Shown: positions 16,609 through 25,238, numbered from the stretch's first letter. The stretch: DNA of 64,000 nt from DATAYA01 sp963754235 (GCA_963754235.1 CAVWFK010000036.1:84192-148191); one strand, 5' to 3'. Notes: generated by a model not told the origin, from the sequence alone. A program made the numbers and translations.

Positions 16609-16979
16609 GCCGGCGGTGCCGCCTCGGCCAGATACTCGGCGATCGTCCTCTTGCGGGGCGCGGTGCCCTTGAGGCCGAGCTGGCGCAGCAGCCGGGCATA
16701 GGTGTTGCTGAACGCGAGATAGGAGCGCCGGTCGTGATCCGTGATCTCGCCCACCTCGGCGAGCTTCCGATCGAACAGGGCTAGGCGCAGCCGGAGCTGC
16801 GCGAGCTGCTCGATCAGGCACGACTGCGTCGCCGAGGGCGAGCCGCCGACGTGCGCGACCAGCTCAGCCCGCGTGTCCCGCAGCAGCCGGCCTTGCCAGG
16901 TTCGCCGGTCCAATACGCCGAGGATGACCGGCCGATATTCTGGGGTCACAAGGCGGGTAGTTTTGGCGCTGGCAGACAT
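16605..16979 (-). CDS. Putative terminase small subunit
   Basis: 124 residues, mostly helical, including LIEQLAQLRLRLALFDRKLA and YLAFSNTYARLLRQLGLKG, with a basic C-terminus (RKRTIAEYLAEAAPPA). The position directly before and overlapping TerL is what marks it as TerS; the sequence alone would be weak evidence. TerS recognises the packaging site. Confidence 0.65.
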   Translation of the reverse strand: MSASAKTTRLVTPEYRPVILGVLDRRTWQGRLLRDTRAELVAHVGGSPSATQSCLIEQLAQLRLRLALFDRKLAEVGEITDHDRRSYLAFSNTYARLLRQLGLKGTAPRKRTIAEYLAEAAPPA

Positions 16980-17261
16980 GCACGCGAAGATGGGCAGGCC
17001 GGCACAAAGAAACAAGCCGCGCTGCCAGCGTTCGTGGGGTGCGTCGCGGAACGTGCCAGCCGCCGTGCTCCAACGCCTTATTTTGCTGGTGATTGGCGGC
17101 TTGTTCGGCGGACGCCGTTTCCGCCGATGCACCCTCTGGGCTCGGCGAGACGTCGCGCTGACGAGACAGTCTGGCAGCCCGGCGCCGCCCGGAAGCACGC
17201 GCGGCGGAGGCAAACGGCGTTTCGCCCCCGGAGGTGAGCCTCTGTCGAGGCTCGGTGCCCC

Positions 17262-17486
17262 TCACTCAAAGAACATCATCAGCTCGCTCGTTTTGCCGGC
17301 CTTATCCTGCACCAGGAACTTCTTGCCATCATCGTGCTCTTTGATGACAGCTTCCATCAGCCTGAGTGAGTTTCGGACAACATCGGCATATGAGCCGTCC
17401 ATCTTCTCCTTTAGCCACCTCAGTCGTTCCATCGAGCTGTCGCTCAGGTCCAACTGCACCTTCTTTCTTGCGATTACTGCTGTCAT
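17262..17486 (-). CDS. Ribbon-helix-helix-like protein
   Basis: 74 residues: KKVQLDLSDSSMERLRWLKE then GSYADVVRNSLRLMEAVIKE fit a ribbon-helix-helix fold. Less GC-rich than its neighbours. The start overlaps the stop of the membrane-protein gene upstream as ATGA. Possible regulator of that gene. Confidence 0.6.
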   Translation of the reverse strand: MTAVIARKKVQLDLSDSSMERLRWLKEKMDGSYADVVRNSLRLMEAVIKEHDDGKKFLVQDKAGKTSELMMFFE

Positions 17487-17767
17487 TTCCGGTAAAAGTA
17501 AAATGTCAAAACCGACGAGACCGGAACCGAAGCGACTGACCAGACCCCATTGAGGGCTGAGAAGTCACCCCTGACGATACCAAGCACAGCGGCTCCGACG
17601 AGAAAGGCCATCGCTGCTCCAAATACCGTGCCGGCGAGCCGCAGCCTGTCCTTCCGCTCAGTTCCATGCTCGGGCGGCTCTTCACCGCCCCCACCATCAT
17701 CTCCGTCAACATCGACTCCGACATCAACCTCCTTGCCAAGTGAAACTTGATACTTACGCTTACGCAT
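17483..17767 (-). CDS. Small membrane protein with acidic N-terminus
   Basis: 94 residues: an acidic Asp/Gly-rich stretch (EVDVGVDVDGDDGGGGEEPP), then two membrane helices (AGTVFGAAMAFLVGAAVLGI and VWSVASVPVSSVLTFYFY). It starts just downstream of the interlocked inverted repeats at 17783-17869. Function unknown; a two-gene unit with the RHH gene. Confidence 0.55.
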   Translation of the reverse strand: MRKRKYQVSLGKEVDVGVDVDGDDGGGGEEPPEHGTERKDRLRLAGTVFGAAMAFLVGAAVLGIVRGDFSALNGVWSVASVPVSSVLTFYFYRK

Positions 17768-17782
17768 TGGGCGCCCTTTTCG

Positions 17783-17869
17783 TGGGCTACACCAACCTTG
17801 CGCTCTCAGGTATTAACTACTTCGCCGCCTGGGTGTAGCCCAGCTCAGGTTAACAATCTGAGAGCGCAA
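17783..17869. repeat. Two interlocking inverted repeats
   Basis: Pair A: TGGGCTACACC (17783-17793) with its exact complement at 17832-17842. Pair B: TTGCGCTCTCAG (17798-17809) with its exact complement at 17858-17869. Order A-B-A'-B', the topology of an H-type pseudoknot in RNA or of two overlapping operators in DNA. It lies just upstream of the minus-strand start at 17767. Confidence 0.8.
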
Positions 17870-18196
17870 CGGGCGAAGCGTCTGTCGACATTCGACATTG
17901 GTAATCTCCTTTCAGGATGCGTTGAGCGAACTCCGCCCCAACGCGAGTCGAAGATAGAGATCGTCCCTCCGAAAATCAATGAAAATCGGAGGGCTTTCAT
18001 CATCACGAAAAGCTGAGGTGGGCATGAGAGCAGGAGCATTCCCTTTCGGGCCCAACCGCTCGCAGCGGGACGAACTGAATGGCCTTTGTCGATCCCATTC
18101 CGTATTTCGAAGGCGTGCCTCGGCGGCGCGCCGCGGTTTTGTCTACTAACAGCCGCCCGCCTGAGAGCACGGGCAGATGGTTTCGATGCCGCTCCA
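17870..18196. other. Intergenic region, no gene seen
   Basis: About 330 bases between the interlocked repeats and the iteron-like cluster. Contains the palindromic-looking stretch GAAAATCAATGAAAATCGG-type AT-richer sequence near 17970-18000 but no gene. It may belong to the replication origin region. Confidence 0.35.
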
Positions 18197-18359
18197 GGTG
18201 AACCTGTGCGGGTTCACCTCCCGCACAGTTACCCGCACAGTTTTTTCCCGCACAGGCCCGCACAGGACCCGCACAAGGCCCGCACAAGACCCGCACAGCG
18301 ACCCGCACAGGTACCCGCACAGCCCGCACAGGTGCTTATAGGCACCTGTGCTGTGCGGG
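18197..18359. repeat. Iteron-like cluster, candidate replication origin
   Basis: CCCGCACAG (two copies end AA) occurs ten times in direct orientation at 18220, 18232, 18247, 18257, 18268, 18279, 18290, 18302, 18314 and 18323, mostly 10-12 bases apart, about one helical turn. Inverted copies (CTGTGCGGG) flank it at 18204 and 18351. Hairpins GGTGAAC/GTTCACC (18197-18218) and CAGGTGC/GCACCTG (18329-18348) bracket the array, and a T6 run lies at 18241. It sits 140 bases from the primase-helicase stop. Confidence 0.75.
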
Positions 18360-18497
18360 TGGTGGGGCCATGCTGTGCAGGTGCGCCAATGCTGCCGCCC
18401 TAAGCGGAGAGGGAGCTGCGCGCGGCTGGCCTGACCTGGAATGACGTGGTGTCCGTCCCGCGCCAGTGATAGCGGCTCGCCGGGGATGCCCGGCCAA

Positions 18498-20663
18498 TCA
18501 TGCCCACCGGCCCTTGAGGTCGATCACCATGTCGTCTTCGATGGCGATCCATTTGGCGGCCAACAGGTCGCTCTTGGCCGTGCGGTATTTCCGGTATCGC
18601 GCGTCTCGCTGCTGCCAGATCTCTTTCGCGTCGCCCGTCGGCGGCTTTTCGATCAGGCCGCGGCGCAGGCACGCAAGCTCCCAAGTGGCAAGCGTGGTCC
18701 TGCCTGGTCCGGCGGGGCTCTTGGTGATGGCTGCTACCACCGCGTCATAGAATACCTGGCGGGATGGCGAGACCTTCCCAGCGCCGCCTCCGGCGGCGGC
18801 TCCGTTGGCCGTAGCCGGCTCGGATGTCCATCGGTCATCGGTCAGCCGGATGGTGACGGTTTCGAAGTCGCGCCAGTTGTCAGGGGTGCGCCGGCGCGCC
18901 TTGCCGGCGGGCGCCTCGAAAGAGATGGTGAACGCCACCTCTCGCGGCTGGCGCTGGTCATCGGGCAGCGCGGTCATGATCCCGATGGTGTCGAACCGCC
19001 AGCCCTTGGTGCTGGTGCCGTACTGGCGAGCGGCGTTGTGCCCGGTGTGGTCGAGCCACACCTGCGCGATCCGACGTCGAGACAACTTATCGACCAGCGG
19101 CAGGGCGCCCGACCACGTCTCCTCCTCCTTCTGCACGCCCTCGAGCAGCGACATCACGTTGTCGAAGGCGACGATATCCACGCCGCCGAGCGCGTCGATG
19201 AAGGCCAGCAACCAGTTAATGCCGGCCTCGGTGTTGAGGGGCTGGAAGCGCCCGACAGTGGGGAACTGCGCGGCGATCTCGTCTTCCATGTCGCGGGCGA
19301 AGATGGTGAGCCGGCCGCCAAGCTCGGGAACGCCGGGCCGGCGCACCGCGTCGCGCAAGCGCTGCCGGATCAGCGCACCGGGCATTTCGCCGTCGATGTA
19401 GAGGACTCGCACCGGGCGCCGCGCCTGCCAATGCAGGAACGCCGCGCCGCTCGCCATCGCGACTGCCATCCCAAAGCCGAGCAGGGTTTTACCCAAACCG
19501 GTGCTGCCTACGAGAAACATGCGCACGCCGGCCACGATTAGGTCGCCAAGGAGCGGCTCGGGCTCGGGGAAGTCGCGTTTCAGCCATTGTTCCGCGGACA
19601 GGAACTCGGCGAGGCCGGGGATCTGTCGGTCAGCCCGCGTGGCGTCCTCGGGTTTGCTGTCCGTCGCGGCTTCGGGTTTGCTGTCCGTCGCGGCTTCGGT
19701 CTCGCCGTTCTCGGTTGCGGAGGAATAGCAGCCATCGTAATCCGCGGCCGGCGCCGCTTCTCTCTCGTCCAGTTTGCGGGCTTCTTTGCCGTAGATGTCA
19801 TCCAGACAGCGATCGATGTCAGCGAAGCGCTTGCGCCAGCGGTCGTCGCGATCGGGCGGGAACACCGTTTCGAATGCGGCGACGAGCCGCCCCCGCGCCT
19901 CCATGTAGGGAACGCCTTGCCTTGCCCACCGGCCAAGCAACCGCATTGTGGACAAGTGATAGCTGCTGCCGTTAATAATTTCGGCAAGTTGCGCTGGTTC
20001 ATCGATCGGCCCGGAGACTCGCTCACCGTTCAGCGCGGGGTTTGCGGCGGTGTTCGGCTTGCCCACCCATATTGCGTCCAGATCGTCATGCTGATCGAGC
20101 GGCAGTCCTTCGATCAGCTCGACGCGGTGTGATGGATTGTGGTTCAGCGAACCGAAATAGTAGGACTGCGATAACGTCCAGCTCTCGCCAGCGAAGATTC
20201 CGCCGAACAGGCCGTTGAGGCGTCCCAGCAACTCCCCGCGCCGTTCCGGTGGCAGCTCCGCCGCGAGTGGGCACAACACGCGCCAGCGGGGGGCAGCTTC
20301 GGTGTGCGATGGCGAGGTATAGACGATCGCGGCGATGCCCTGCTTTTCGAGCCGTTCCACTGCTTCGTCGAGGGGTATTTGGCCGCCGTCGTAATCGGCT
20401 TCGATGCCGGTCACGCCGAGCACATTAGCGTCGTGGCGCAAGCTACGCTTGTCGGTCCGCTGGTCGCCGAAGCGGGCAAATTTCAGCCACGGCAACTGGT
20501 CCTTCCGTGATGCCGTAACGGTGCGGATGCGCGACGCCAGCGCGCGAGCGGTGTAGCGCTCCTCTATCTTGTCCTCTGCGGTCTTGCTCTTGAAGAACGT
20601 CATGGCGATGGCGCGGTCGCAAATGCCAACGGAACTCGAAACCGTCTCGGCGCCCGAGCTCAT
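18498..20663 (-). CDS. Primase-like/RepA-type helicase replication protein
   Basis: 721 residues. Residues about 60-200 form a primase-like or PriCT-associated region (LGVTGIEADYDGGQIPLDEA, then APRWRVLCPLAAELPPERR). Residues about 390-600 are a RecA-fold helicase like RSF1010 RepA: Walker A VGSTGLGKTLLGFG, VLYIDGEMPGALIRQRL, Walker B DIVAFDNVMSLL, then IAQVWLDHTGHNAARQYGTS. The C-terminal 100 residues look winged-helix-like. Likely the replication initiator of the left accessory element, acting on the adjacent iteron-like array. ATG overlaps the previous stop as ATGA. Confidence 0.8.
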   Translation of the reverse strand: MSSGAETVSSSVGICDRAIAMTFFKSKTAEDKIEERYTARALASRIRTVTASRKDQLPWLKFARFGDQRTDKRSLRHDANVLGVTGIEADYDGGQIPLDEAVERLEKQGIAAIVYTSPSHTEAAPRWRVLCPLAAELPPERRGELLGRLNGLFGGIFAGESWTLSQSYYFGSLNHNPSHRVELIEGLPLDQHDDLDAIWVGKPNTAANPALNGERVSGPIDEPAQLAEIINGSSYHLSTMRLLGRWARQGVPYMEARGRLVAAFETVFPPDRDDRWRKRFADIDRCLDDIYGKEARKLDEREAAPAADYDGCYSSATENGETEAATDSKPEAATDSKPEDATRADRQIPGLAEFLSAEQWLKRDFPEPEPLLGDLIVAGVRMFLVGSTGLGKTLLGFGMAVAMASGAAFLHWQARRPVRVLYIDGEMPGALIRQRLRDAVRRPGVPELGGRLTIFARDMEDEIAAQFPTVGRFQPLNTEAGINWLLAFIDALGGVDIVAFDNVMSLLEGVQKEEETWSGALPLVDKLSRRRIAQVWLDHTGHNAARQYGTSTKGWRFDTIGIMTALPDDQRQPREVAFTISFEAPAGKARRRTPDNWRDFETVTIRLTDDRWTSEPATANGAAAGGGAGKVSPSRQVFYDAVVAAITKSPAGPGRTTLATWELACLRRGLIEKPPTGDAKEIWQQRDARYRKYRTAKSDLLAAKWIAIEDDMVIDLKGRWA

Positions 20664-21004
20664 TGCCCGGCCTCCGCAAGCTCCGGATCGAATGCTTCCG
20701 GATGCGTTCGCCGCACGGCTTCGATGACTTGCTTGCTGAATTTGTCCCGCAGCTCGCGGGAAGCGAAAGCCACGATCGGCACGTACTGGATCTTGCCGTC
20801 ACCAGCGCGCTTCACATTGCCGTCGCGGTCGAGCTGGGGCTTTGATGCCGGGGCCGCCCATGCGGCGGCCTCGCCTTTCTGGTGGATCGCAACGTCGTGC
20901 AGGACCATGCCGCTGGGCATTCGGATGCGGCAGAAGCCGCGCAGTGTGTGTCGCTGGACCGCGACGAATTGCTCCACGATGAAGGAGGGGGCGAGCGCGT
21001 TCAT
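20660..21004 (-). CDS. Phage-type hypothetical protein (SpoVG-like features)
   Basis: 114 residues. The core FCRIRMPSGMVLHDVAIHQK, YVPIVAFASRELRDKFSKQV, IEAVRRTHPEAF recalls the beta-sheet-then-helix layout of SpoVG-type nucleic-acid-binding proteins, though the match is loose. It lies in the replication operon, between the 140-residue hypothetical and the primase-helicase, with four-base overlaps both sides. Confidence 0.5.
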   Translation of the reverse strand: MNALAPSFIVEQFVAVQRHTLRGFCRIRMPSGMVLHDVAIHQKGEAAAWAAPASKPQLDRDGNVKRAGDGKIQYVPIVAFASRELRDKFSKQVIEAVRRTHPEAFDPELAEAGQ

Positions 21005-21423
21005 GCCCGTCCGCCCTCCGGGTGCGTGACGCGGACGGCGCGAGAGTCGGGCCAGATTTTCTTGAGCGCCGCGGCGGCTTTCCAGGCGACTGCGTCTGGC
21101 TCGGTTGCGCAGTGCGCGCAGACTGCAAGCCCGATGGCGGCGGTAGGATTGTCGCATTGAGGCGCCGCCATAACGACGGTGTACTTCGTGGATTTCAGCA
21201 GCGGCCGTGGGCAGGACGCGCACAGGGCCGGCAGGCGGCGCGGCGCCTTGTCGATCTTGTGCCGCGTGTCCGCTATCGCCCTGAGCATGCTGGCCGCCAA
21301 GCGATCGCCGGCCAGTGCCGCGCCCAGCAGGTCCGGGACGTAGCTGGGCTGGATCACGAAGAGGTCGACCATGCCGCCGGCCTGTTCCTGCACGGCCGCG
21401 ATGCCGTTGGAGAGCGCGCTCAT
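21001..21423 (-). CDS. Hypothetical protein with two CxxC pairs
   Basis: 140 residues: an N-terminal helical part (SYVPDLLGAALAGDRLAASM) and two cysteine pairs (ALCASCPRPLL and AVCAHCATEPDAV), suggesting a zinc site. Member of the replication operon; start and stop overlap the neighbours by four bases. Not recognised. Confidence 0.5.
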   Translation of the reverse strand: MSALSNGIAAVQEQAGGMVDLFVIQPSYVPDLLGAALAGDRLAASMLRAIADTRHKIDKAPRRLPALCASCPRPLLKSTKYTVVMAAPQCDNPTAAIGLAVCAHCATEPDAVAWKAAAALKKIWPDSRAVRVTHPEGGRA

Positions 21424-22142
21424 AATGCCCCGCCTCCGAGGCGCGCGGTCAGGCAGTTCAAGAGCTTGTTCTGGAAGCCCCAGCCGATCTGATTTTTCAG
21501 CAACTCCACGACGCGCGGGGCTATGTCGTCCCCTATCGCATCGGCAACAAGATTGACCAGCTCGGTGAGATTTCGGTCGGCTCGGATAATTCGTGATTCG
21601 TCCTGAGCCGCCCTTTTCTGCTCTTCGACGCGCGCGTTAGCCTGCTCGTCCTCGCTAAGAGGCTTTTGCCTACGCGCCTTGCGCATGCTGGTTTCCGCCG
21701 CTTTGGCATGCCTCTGCCGGCTACGAATCCCTGCCGTGACCCTCTTGATGTCGGCCGGGGTGACATGCTCGCCTGCCCGGATGCGCTCGACTGCGTCGGT
21801 CCTGACGCTTTCGGGGAGCGATGGCGCCGATAGCACCTCAACGGTTCCCGGCGGCAAAAGCGACATAATGTCGGAATTGGCGGCATCGAACCTGGCGGTC
21901 GCCATGTATCGCTCGGCCGTCCGGGGTGTCATTGCGAACTCGGCCGCGAGCCACGCGCCAAAGCGGCCGTGCCCGAGTTTCTCCTTCATCTCTTTGAGGT
22001 CGTAGCCGGTCGCGATCACGCCACTCTTGAGGCGCCCTCGGATTTTGTTGGCAGTCGTGCGTGCGAGGTCGGCCAGCTCTGGCAGCAGGAGATCGTAATT
22101 GAATTGATATCTGGCACTGCCCGTGGGCTGGAGCGCGCTCAT
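21420..22142 (-). CDS. DUF3102 (ParB-like HTH) protein
   Basis: 240 residues. Residues about 15-75 match DUF3102: ANKIRGRLKSGVIATGYDLK, KLGHGRFGAWLAAEFAMTPR then TAERYMATARF. A second part (ESVRTDAVERIRAGEHVTPA) and a long charged coiled coil follow. DUF3102 proteins are DNA-binding proteins of phages and plasmids. ATG 22142 overlaps the upstream stop as ATGA. Confidence 0.75.
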   Translation of the reverse strand: MSALQPTGSARYQFNYDLLLPELADLARTTANKIRGRLKSGVIATGYDLKEMKEKLGHGRFGAWLAAEFAMTPRTAERYMATARFDAANSDIMSLLPPGTVEVLSAPSLPESVRTDAVERIRAGEHVTPADIKRVTAGIRSRQRHAKAAETSMRKARRQKPLSEDEQANARVEEQKRAAQDESRIIRADRNLTELVNLVADAIGDDIAPRVVELLKNQIGWGFQNKLLNCLTARLGGGAL

Positions 22143-22339
22143 CGCCGGCCCCCCTCGATCGCGGCGCGATGCCGCCGGCCGCGCTCGACCGAGATGGCGC
22201 ACGTGGCGGCCAGTTCGGCGTCGGACGGCTCGGTGCCGGTGCGGGCGACATGCGCCTCGATCAGGTTGCGGATCGCGGCGGTGCGGGCCGCGCTAAGGCC
22301 GGTTCGGCGGTAGTGCTTGGGCTGCTGTCGTCTCGACAT
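22139..22339 (-). CDS. Small helix-turn-helix protein
   Basis: 66 residues: LSAARTAAIRNLIEAHVART then DAELAATCAISVERGRRHRA. It is clearly similar to the gene at 38592-38792 (shared LSA.RTA.I..L, EP.D.E.A..CAISV.R.RRHRA), which holds the same place in the right element. Probable regulator. Confidence 0.65.
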   Translation of the reverse strand: MSRRQQPKHYRRTGLSAARTAAIRNLIEAHVARTGTEPSDAELAATCAISVERGRRHRAAIEGGRR

Positions 22340-22478
22340 GGGGCGGCACGTCCTGGTGGGACGCGACGGGCGCTTGCGCGAGATGGGCGGCCGGGCTATC
22401 TGACGGCAGGGAACTGGCCGTCAAATGCTGAATGGAGACCCCCTTGCTTGGCGCCGCTGCGTCCAGGCTTGGGGGTTT

Positions 22479-22802
22479 CTAGTCTCCGGCGGCTGCGGCC
22501 TCCGGGGCGGGATGCTTCCGAGGGCTGCCGGCGGCCTTGCGAGGCGGCTCCGGCCTGATCTTCGCCAGCGGCAGGGATCGCAACCATTCCAATCCGGCCT
22601 CGCAATCGATCAACGTCGAGCTGCCGCGCTTGATGGCCCTCAAATGCCCGTTTGCGATCTCCGCATAGGTGACGCGCCGGGACATGCCACTGAGCAGTTT
22701 CCAAGTATCAATGCTGCAGAAGGCGGGACGGATGGCTGGCACGGCAGCAAAGTCATCCGCCGACTTGGCGGCCGCCGCCAACATACTGTTTCGGTTGGTC
22801 AT
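22479..22802 (-). CDS. Excisionase-like HTH protein
   Basis: 107 residues. TWKLLSGMSRRVTYAEIANG, LRAIKRGSSTLIDCEAGLEW and LRSLP fit the winged-HTH of excisionase/MerR-like (HTH_17) proteins. A basic tail follows. It is the outermost gene on the right side of the left element; no integrase lies between it and the att-like repeat at 23209. The repeats at 22813-22873 lie just upstream of its start. Confidence 0.6.
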   Translation of the reverse strand: MTNRNSMLAAAAKSADDFAAVPAIRPAFCSIDTWKLLSGMSRRVTYAEIANGHLRAIKRGSSTLIDCEAGLEWLRSLPLAKIRPEPPRKAAGSPRKHPAPEAAAAGD

Positions 22803-22812
22803 CGAGACTCCC

Positions 22813-22873
22813 CTGCGCTCTCGCATGCGAGCAGGCTGGGCAGCGCCGGGTCCGCTGCGCTATCGCATGCGGA
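22813..22873. promoter_or_regulatory. Paired operator-like direct repeats
   Basis: CTGCGCTCTCGCATGCGAG (22813-22831) and CTGCGCTATCGCATGCGGA (22855-22873) agree at 16 of 19 bases, 42 bases (four helical turns) apart. Each includes a GCATGC palindrome. They begin 11 bases upstream of the excisionase-like start and are likely regulator binding sites. Confidence 0.6.
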
Positions 22874-23208
22874 TAGTCACTTACTCTCATTTTTGGCCAG
22901 AACGCAGGGAATTGAGCCGCGGCCAGTTTTTCCAAGCCACTGGATTCATTTACTTCCCCGCGCGACGTTTTGGGACGGCCGCGGTTCACGTTTTATTGAC
23001 GCCGCAGCGCCGTCACCACCGCGCCGGGCGGCCGGATCCGAACCCACGAATTGTCCGAGGCGCGGAAACGGATCCTAACCCACGCCCCGTCCCACAAAGA
23101 AAGCGGGATGCCCACGCACGGCAACGCACGCGCAAGCACAATCGGAGCGGCTGGAATGGCGGTATTGCTTGGGTTTCTGCACACTGGCGCACGCGGGTGC
23201 GCAACGTT
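22874..23208. other. Intergenic region at element junction
   Basis: No conserved gene is visible. It holds a second direct repeat, GGATCCGAACCCACG (23034-23048) and GGATCCTAACCCACG (23070-23084), 36 bases apart. In the right element the matching interval carries an integrase; here it is missing. Confidence 0.5.
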
Positions 23209-23224
23209 CTGGCGGAGGGAGTGG
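23209..23224. repeat. Middle copy of the tRNA-Ser 3' end (att-like)
   Basis: CTGGCGGAGGGAGTGG is identical to 41551-41566 (17 bases counting the T before each) and shares 15 bases with 4507-4521. It would be the junction between two tandemly integrated elements. Confidence 0.7.
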
Positions 23225-23347
23225 CAGGCTAAGCTACGCCATAGAGCATTGACGTGACGCGCTATTCCAGTCTCGCTTGCCAAAATATACCCCGCGCGAT
23301 ACCCCCGCAATCCCGCAATCTCCGCGCGTTTTATGTGACAGTGAGAG

Positions 23348-23728
23348 CTACGCGGGCTCCGTGGCCACCCCGGCCTCCGCCAGTTCCTTGAAACTGCCCG
23401 CATTGAACACCGACTGGTAGCCGAGGTCCTGCAACGCCTTCCCCGCGAGTGCTGAGCGGCCCCCGGAGGCGCAATAAAGCGCGATCCGCTTCTCCTTCCG
23501 GAAAACCGGATTGTGGTACTGGCTCTCGGGGTCTGCGCGAAATTCCAGCATTCCGCGCGAGACGTTTACTGCCCCTTTGATCTTGCCGCTGGCCTGAACC
23601 TCGGTCGGGTCGCGCACATCGACGATAAGCACGCCATCGGCGCCGATCATCGTGCCGACCTCAGCCGGTTGCAGCCGCGGCACCGTCGCGTTCGCGGCCG
23701 CCAGCATGTCTTTCACACTCGTTGTCAT
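23348..23728 (-). CDS. Rhodanese-domain protein
   Basis: 126 residues, a single rhodanese domain: VLIVDVRDPTEVQASGKIKG, AVNVSRGMLEFRADPES and the active-site loop LYCASGGRSALAGKALQDLG with the catalytic Cys. Single-domain rhodaneses move sulfane sulfur between donors and acceptors. AGGAGGG lies ahead of the ATG at 23728. Confidence 0.85.
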   Translation of the reverse strand: MTTSVKDMLAAANATVPRLQPAEVGTMIGADGVLIVDVRDPTEVQASGKIKGAVNVSRGMLEFRADPESQYHNPVFRKEKRIALYCASGGRSALAGKALQDLGYQSVFNAGSFKELAEAGVATEPA

Positions 23729-23931
23729 CGGCTCGACCCTCCTGATGCGCCGGTCCATTCACGCCAATTCCCTACCGGCGAGGTGCGAGCATACCATTCG
23801 GGCCGAAGCCGCGTGATCGAAAAGGAGATGCCGCACGAGCCGCGGGATTGGCCAATGCGGAGGCGGAAGCCGAGCTAGAGGCTGTCCTGAAGAAAAATAT
23901 TATTAATTACAATCTGCTGAGGAGCACGGTC

Positions 23932-24828
23932 ATGAACAACAGAACACTCAGCCCGCGCACGTCGTTGCGCCTGTCGGCCTGGCTGCTGCTCGTGGGACAG
24001 CTCCTGTACATCCTGGTCACCCACTTTCACGCCGATGGGGACGCCAATAACCATCCGGCCGTGTTCGCCGAGTACGCCGCCAGCGGGATCTGGACGGCCG
24101 TGCACGTCGGCCAGTTCGCGAGCATGGTGATCCTGCTCGCGGGGCTGCTCGCCCTGTTCTTCGCCCTGGACGTTCAGGCTGAAACGCCGAGATGGGCGGG
24201 TCGATTCGGCGCCGCTTCGGCGACGGCGACGCTGGCGCTGTACGGCGTCGTCCAGGCGGTGGACGGGGTCGCCCTCAAGCAGGCCGTGAACGCGTGGGCG
24301 AGCGCCCCGGACGCCGAGAAGGCGGCGCGCTTCGCGAGCGCCGAGGCAATCCGCTGGCTCGAGTGGGGGGCGAGGAGCTACCAGAACTTCGCGCTGGGCC
24401 TCGCTTTGCTCCTCTTCGCGGCCGCGGTCGTGCGGACGGCTTGGGTCCCGCGGCCGATAGCCCTCCTGATGAGCCTCTCCGGCCTCACCTACCTGGTGCA
24501 GGGCTGGGTGGCCGGCTCCGAGGGCTTCTCGCAAACGCACACGATCGCAATCGTGCTGGCCTGGGTCCTGAACCTGGCGTGGATGATCTGGCTGGTCGTC
24601 GTCGCTTGGCACATGCAGGAATCGGAGCCTCGTCGCCTAGCCACTCTCTCGGTTGTTACGCCTGTCCCCGCCCCGGCCACTGCGGGCGGTTCTGTTTCCG
24701 GCACCCCCTACGGCACACTATGCGGCGGCAGCGGCGGGCGCTTCATCACCACGAAACCAGGCCGCTCCAGATGCTCGACCAGCTTCTCGGCCGCCAGCTC
24801 AGCCATGAACCCGTCCGCGTGGTGGTGA
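23932..24828 (+). CDS. Six-helix membrane protein
   Basis: 298 residues, of which the first 225 contain six membrane helices (for example LSAWLLLVGQLLYILVTHF, VHVGQFASMVILLAGLLALF, TIAIVLAWVLNLAWMIWLVV). The pattern recalls DUF4386-like proteins of unknown function. The Ser/Gly-rich tail after HMQESEPRR is atypical and may come from a late frameshift. GAGGAG precedes the ATG; an upstream in-frame start at 23848 is less likely. Confidence 0.6.
   Translation: MNNRTLSPRTSLRLSAWLLLVGQLLYILVTHFHADGDANNHPAVFAEYAASGIWTAVHVGQFASMVILLAGLLALFFALDVQAETPRWAGRFGAASATATLALYGVVQAVDGVALKQAVNAWASAPDAEKAARFASAEAIRWLEWGARSYQNFALGLALLLFAAAVVRTAWVPRPIALLMSLSGLTYLVQGWVAGSEGFSQTHTIAIVLAWVLNLAWMIWLVVVAWHMQESEPRRLATLSVVTPVPAPATAGGSVSGTPYGTLCGGSGGRFITTKPGRSRCSTSFSAASSAMNPSAWW
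24708..24806 (-). CDS. Possible 32-residue peptide
   Basis: MAELAAEKLVEHLERPGF then VVMKRPPLPPHSVP. An amphipathic helix followed by a basic Pro-rich end. It lies antisense to the doubtful tail of the membrane-protein gene. Protein-like composition is the only support. Confidence 0.25.
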   Translation of the reverse strand: MAELAAEKLVEHLERPGFVVMKRPPLPPHSVP

Positions 24829-25238
24829 CGCTATGGACTAAATACTGCGGCTCCCTCCCCCGAGAAATCATAGATCTCCAGTAGAGAAACGAAAATCGTG
24901 CGTAGAAAAAATTCCACCGCACGTTGGTTGCAAATCTCGGTCGCGTCATCCATCGAGCCAATTGAGACCTCGGTGTAAATGCGGGCCGCTCAAGCCGATC
25001 CCGAACCTGCCGAAGCGGCGGATGGCCCCTACGCCGATGCCCAGAACCTCGCAGCGCCGCGAGGGGGTGGCGAGAGCGGGAATTACCGGTGCCGGTAAGT
25101 TCTGACGGCCGGAAGCACGGAACAGCGGACGGTAACGGTTGCGCACGCCACATGGCCCTCTTTAACCTGGGACGCGCACGCGCCAGGTGGGCGTATCCTA
25201 GGACCAACTTGTCGCATGATCAGCAAAGGAGCAACGCA
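24829..25238. other. Intergenic region, no gene seen
   Basis: About 400 bases with no convincing coding potential on either strand. It presumably contains the promoter of the YidB-like gene. Confidence 0.4.

Noticed and set aside
18003..18329. Cys/Arg-rich protein encoded across the iteron array
   Set aside because: Its composition is produced by translating the repeats; no ribosome-binding site or domain is seen.
18220..18331. The CCCGCACAG repeats as a CRISPR array
   Set aside because: Repeats are only 9 bases and spacers 0-6 bases, with no cas genes; iterons fit better.
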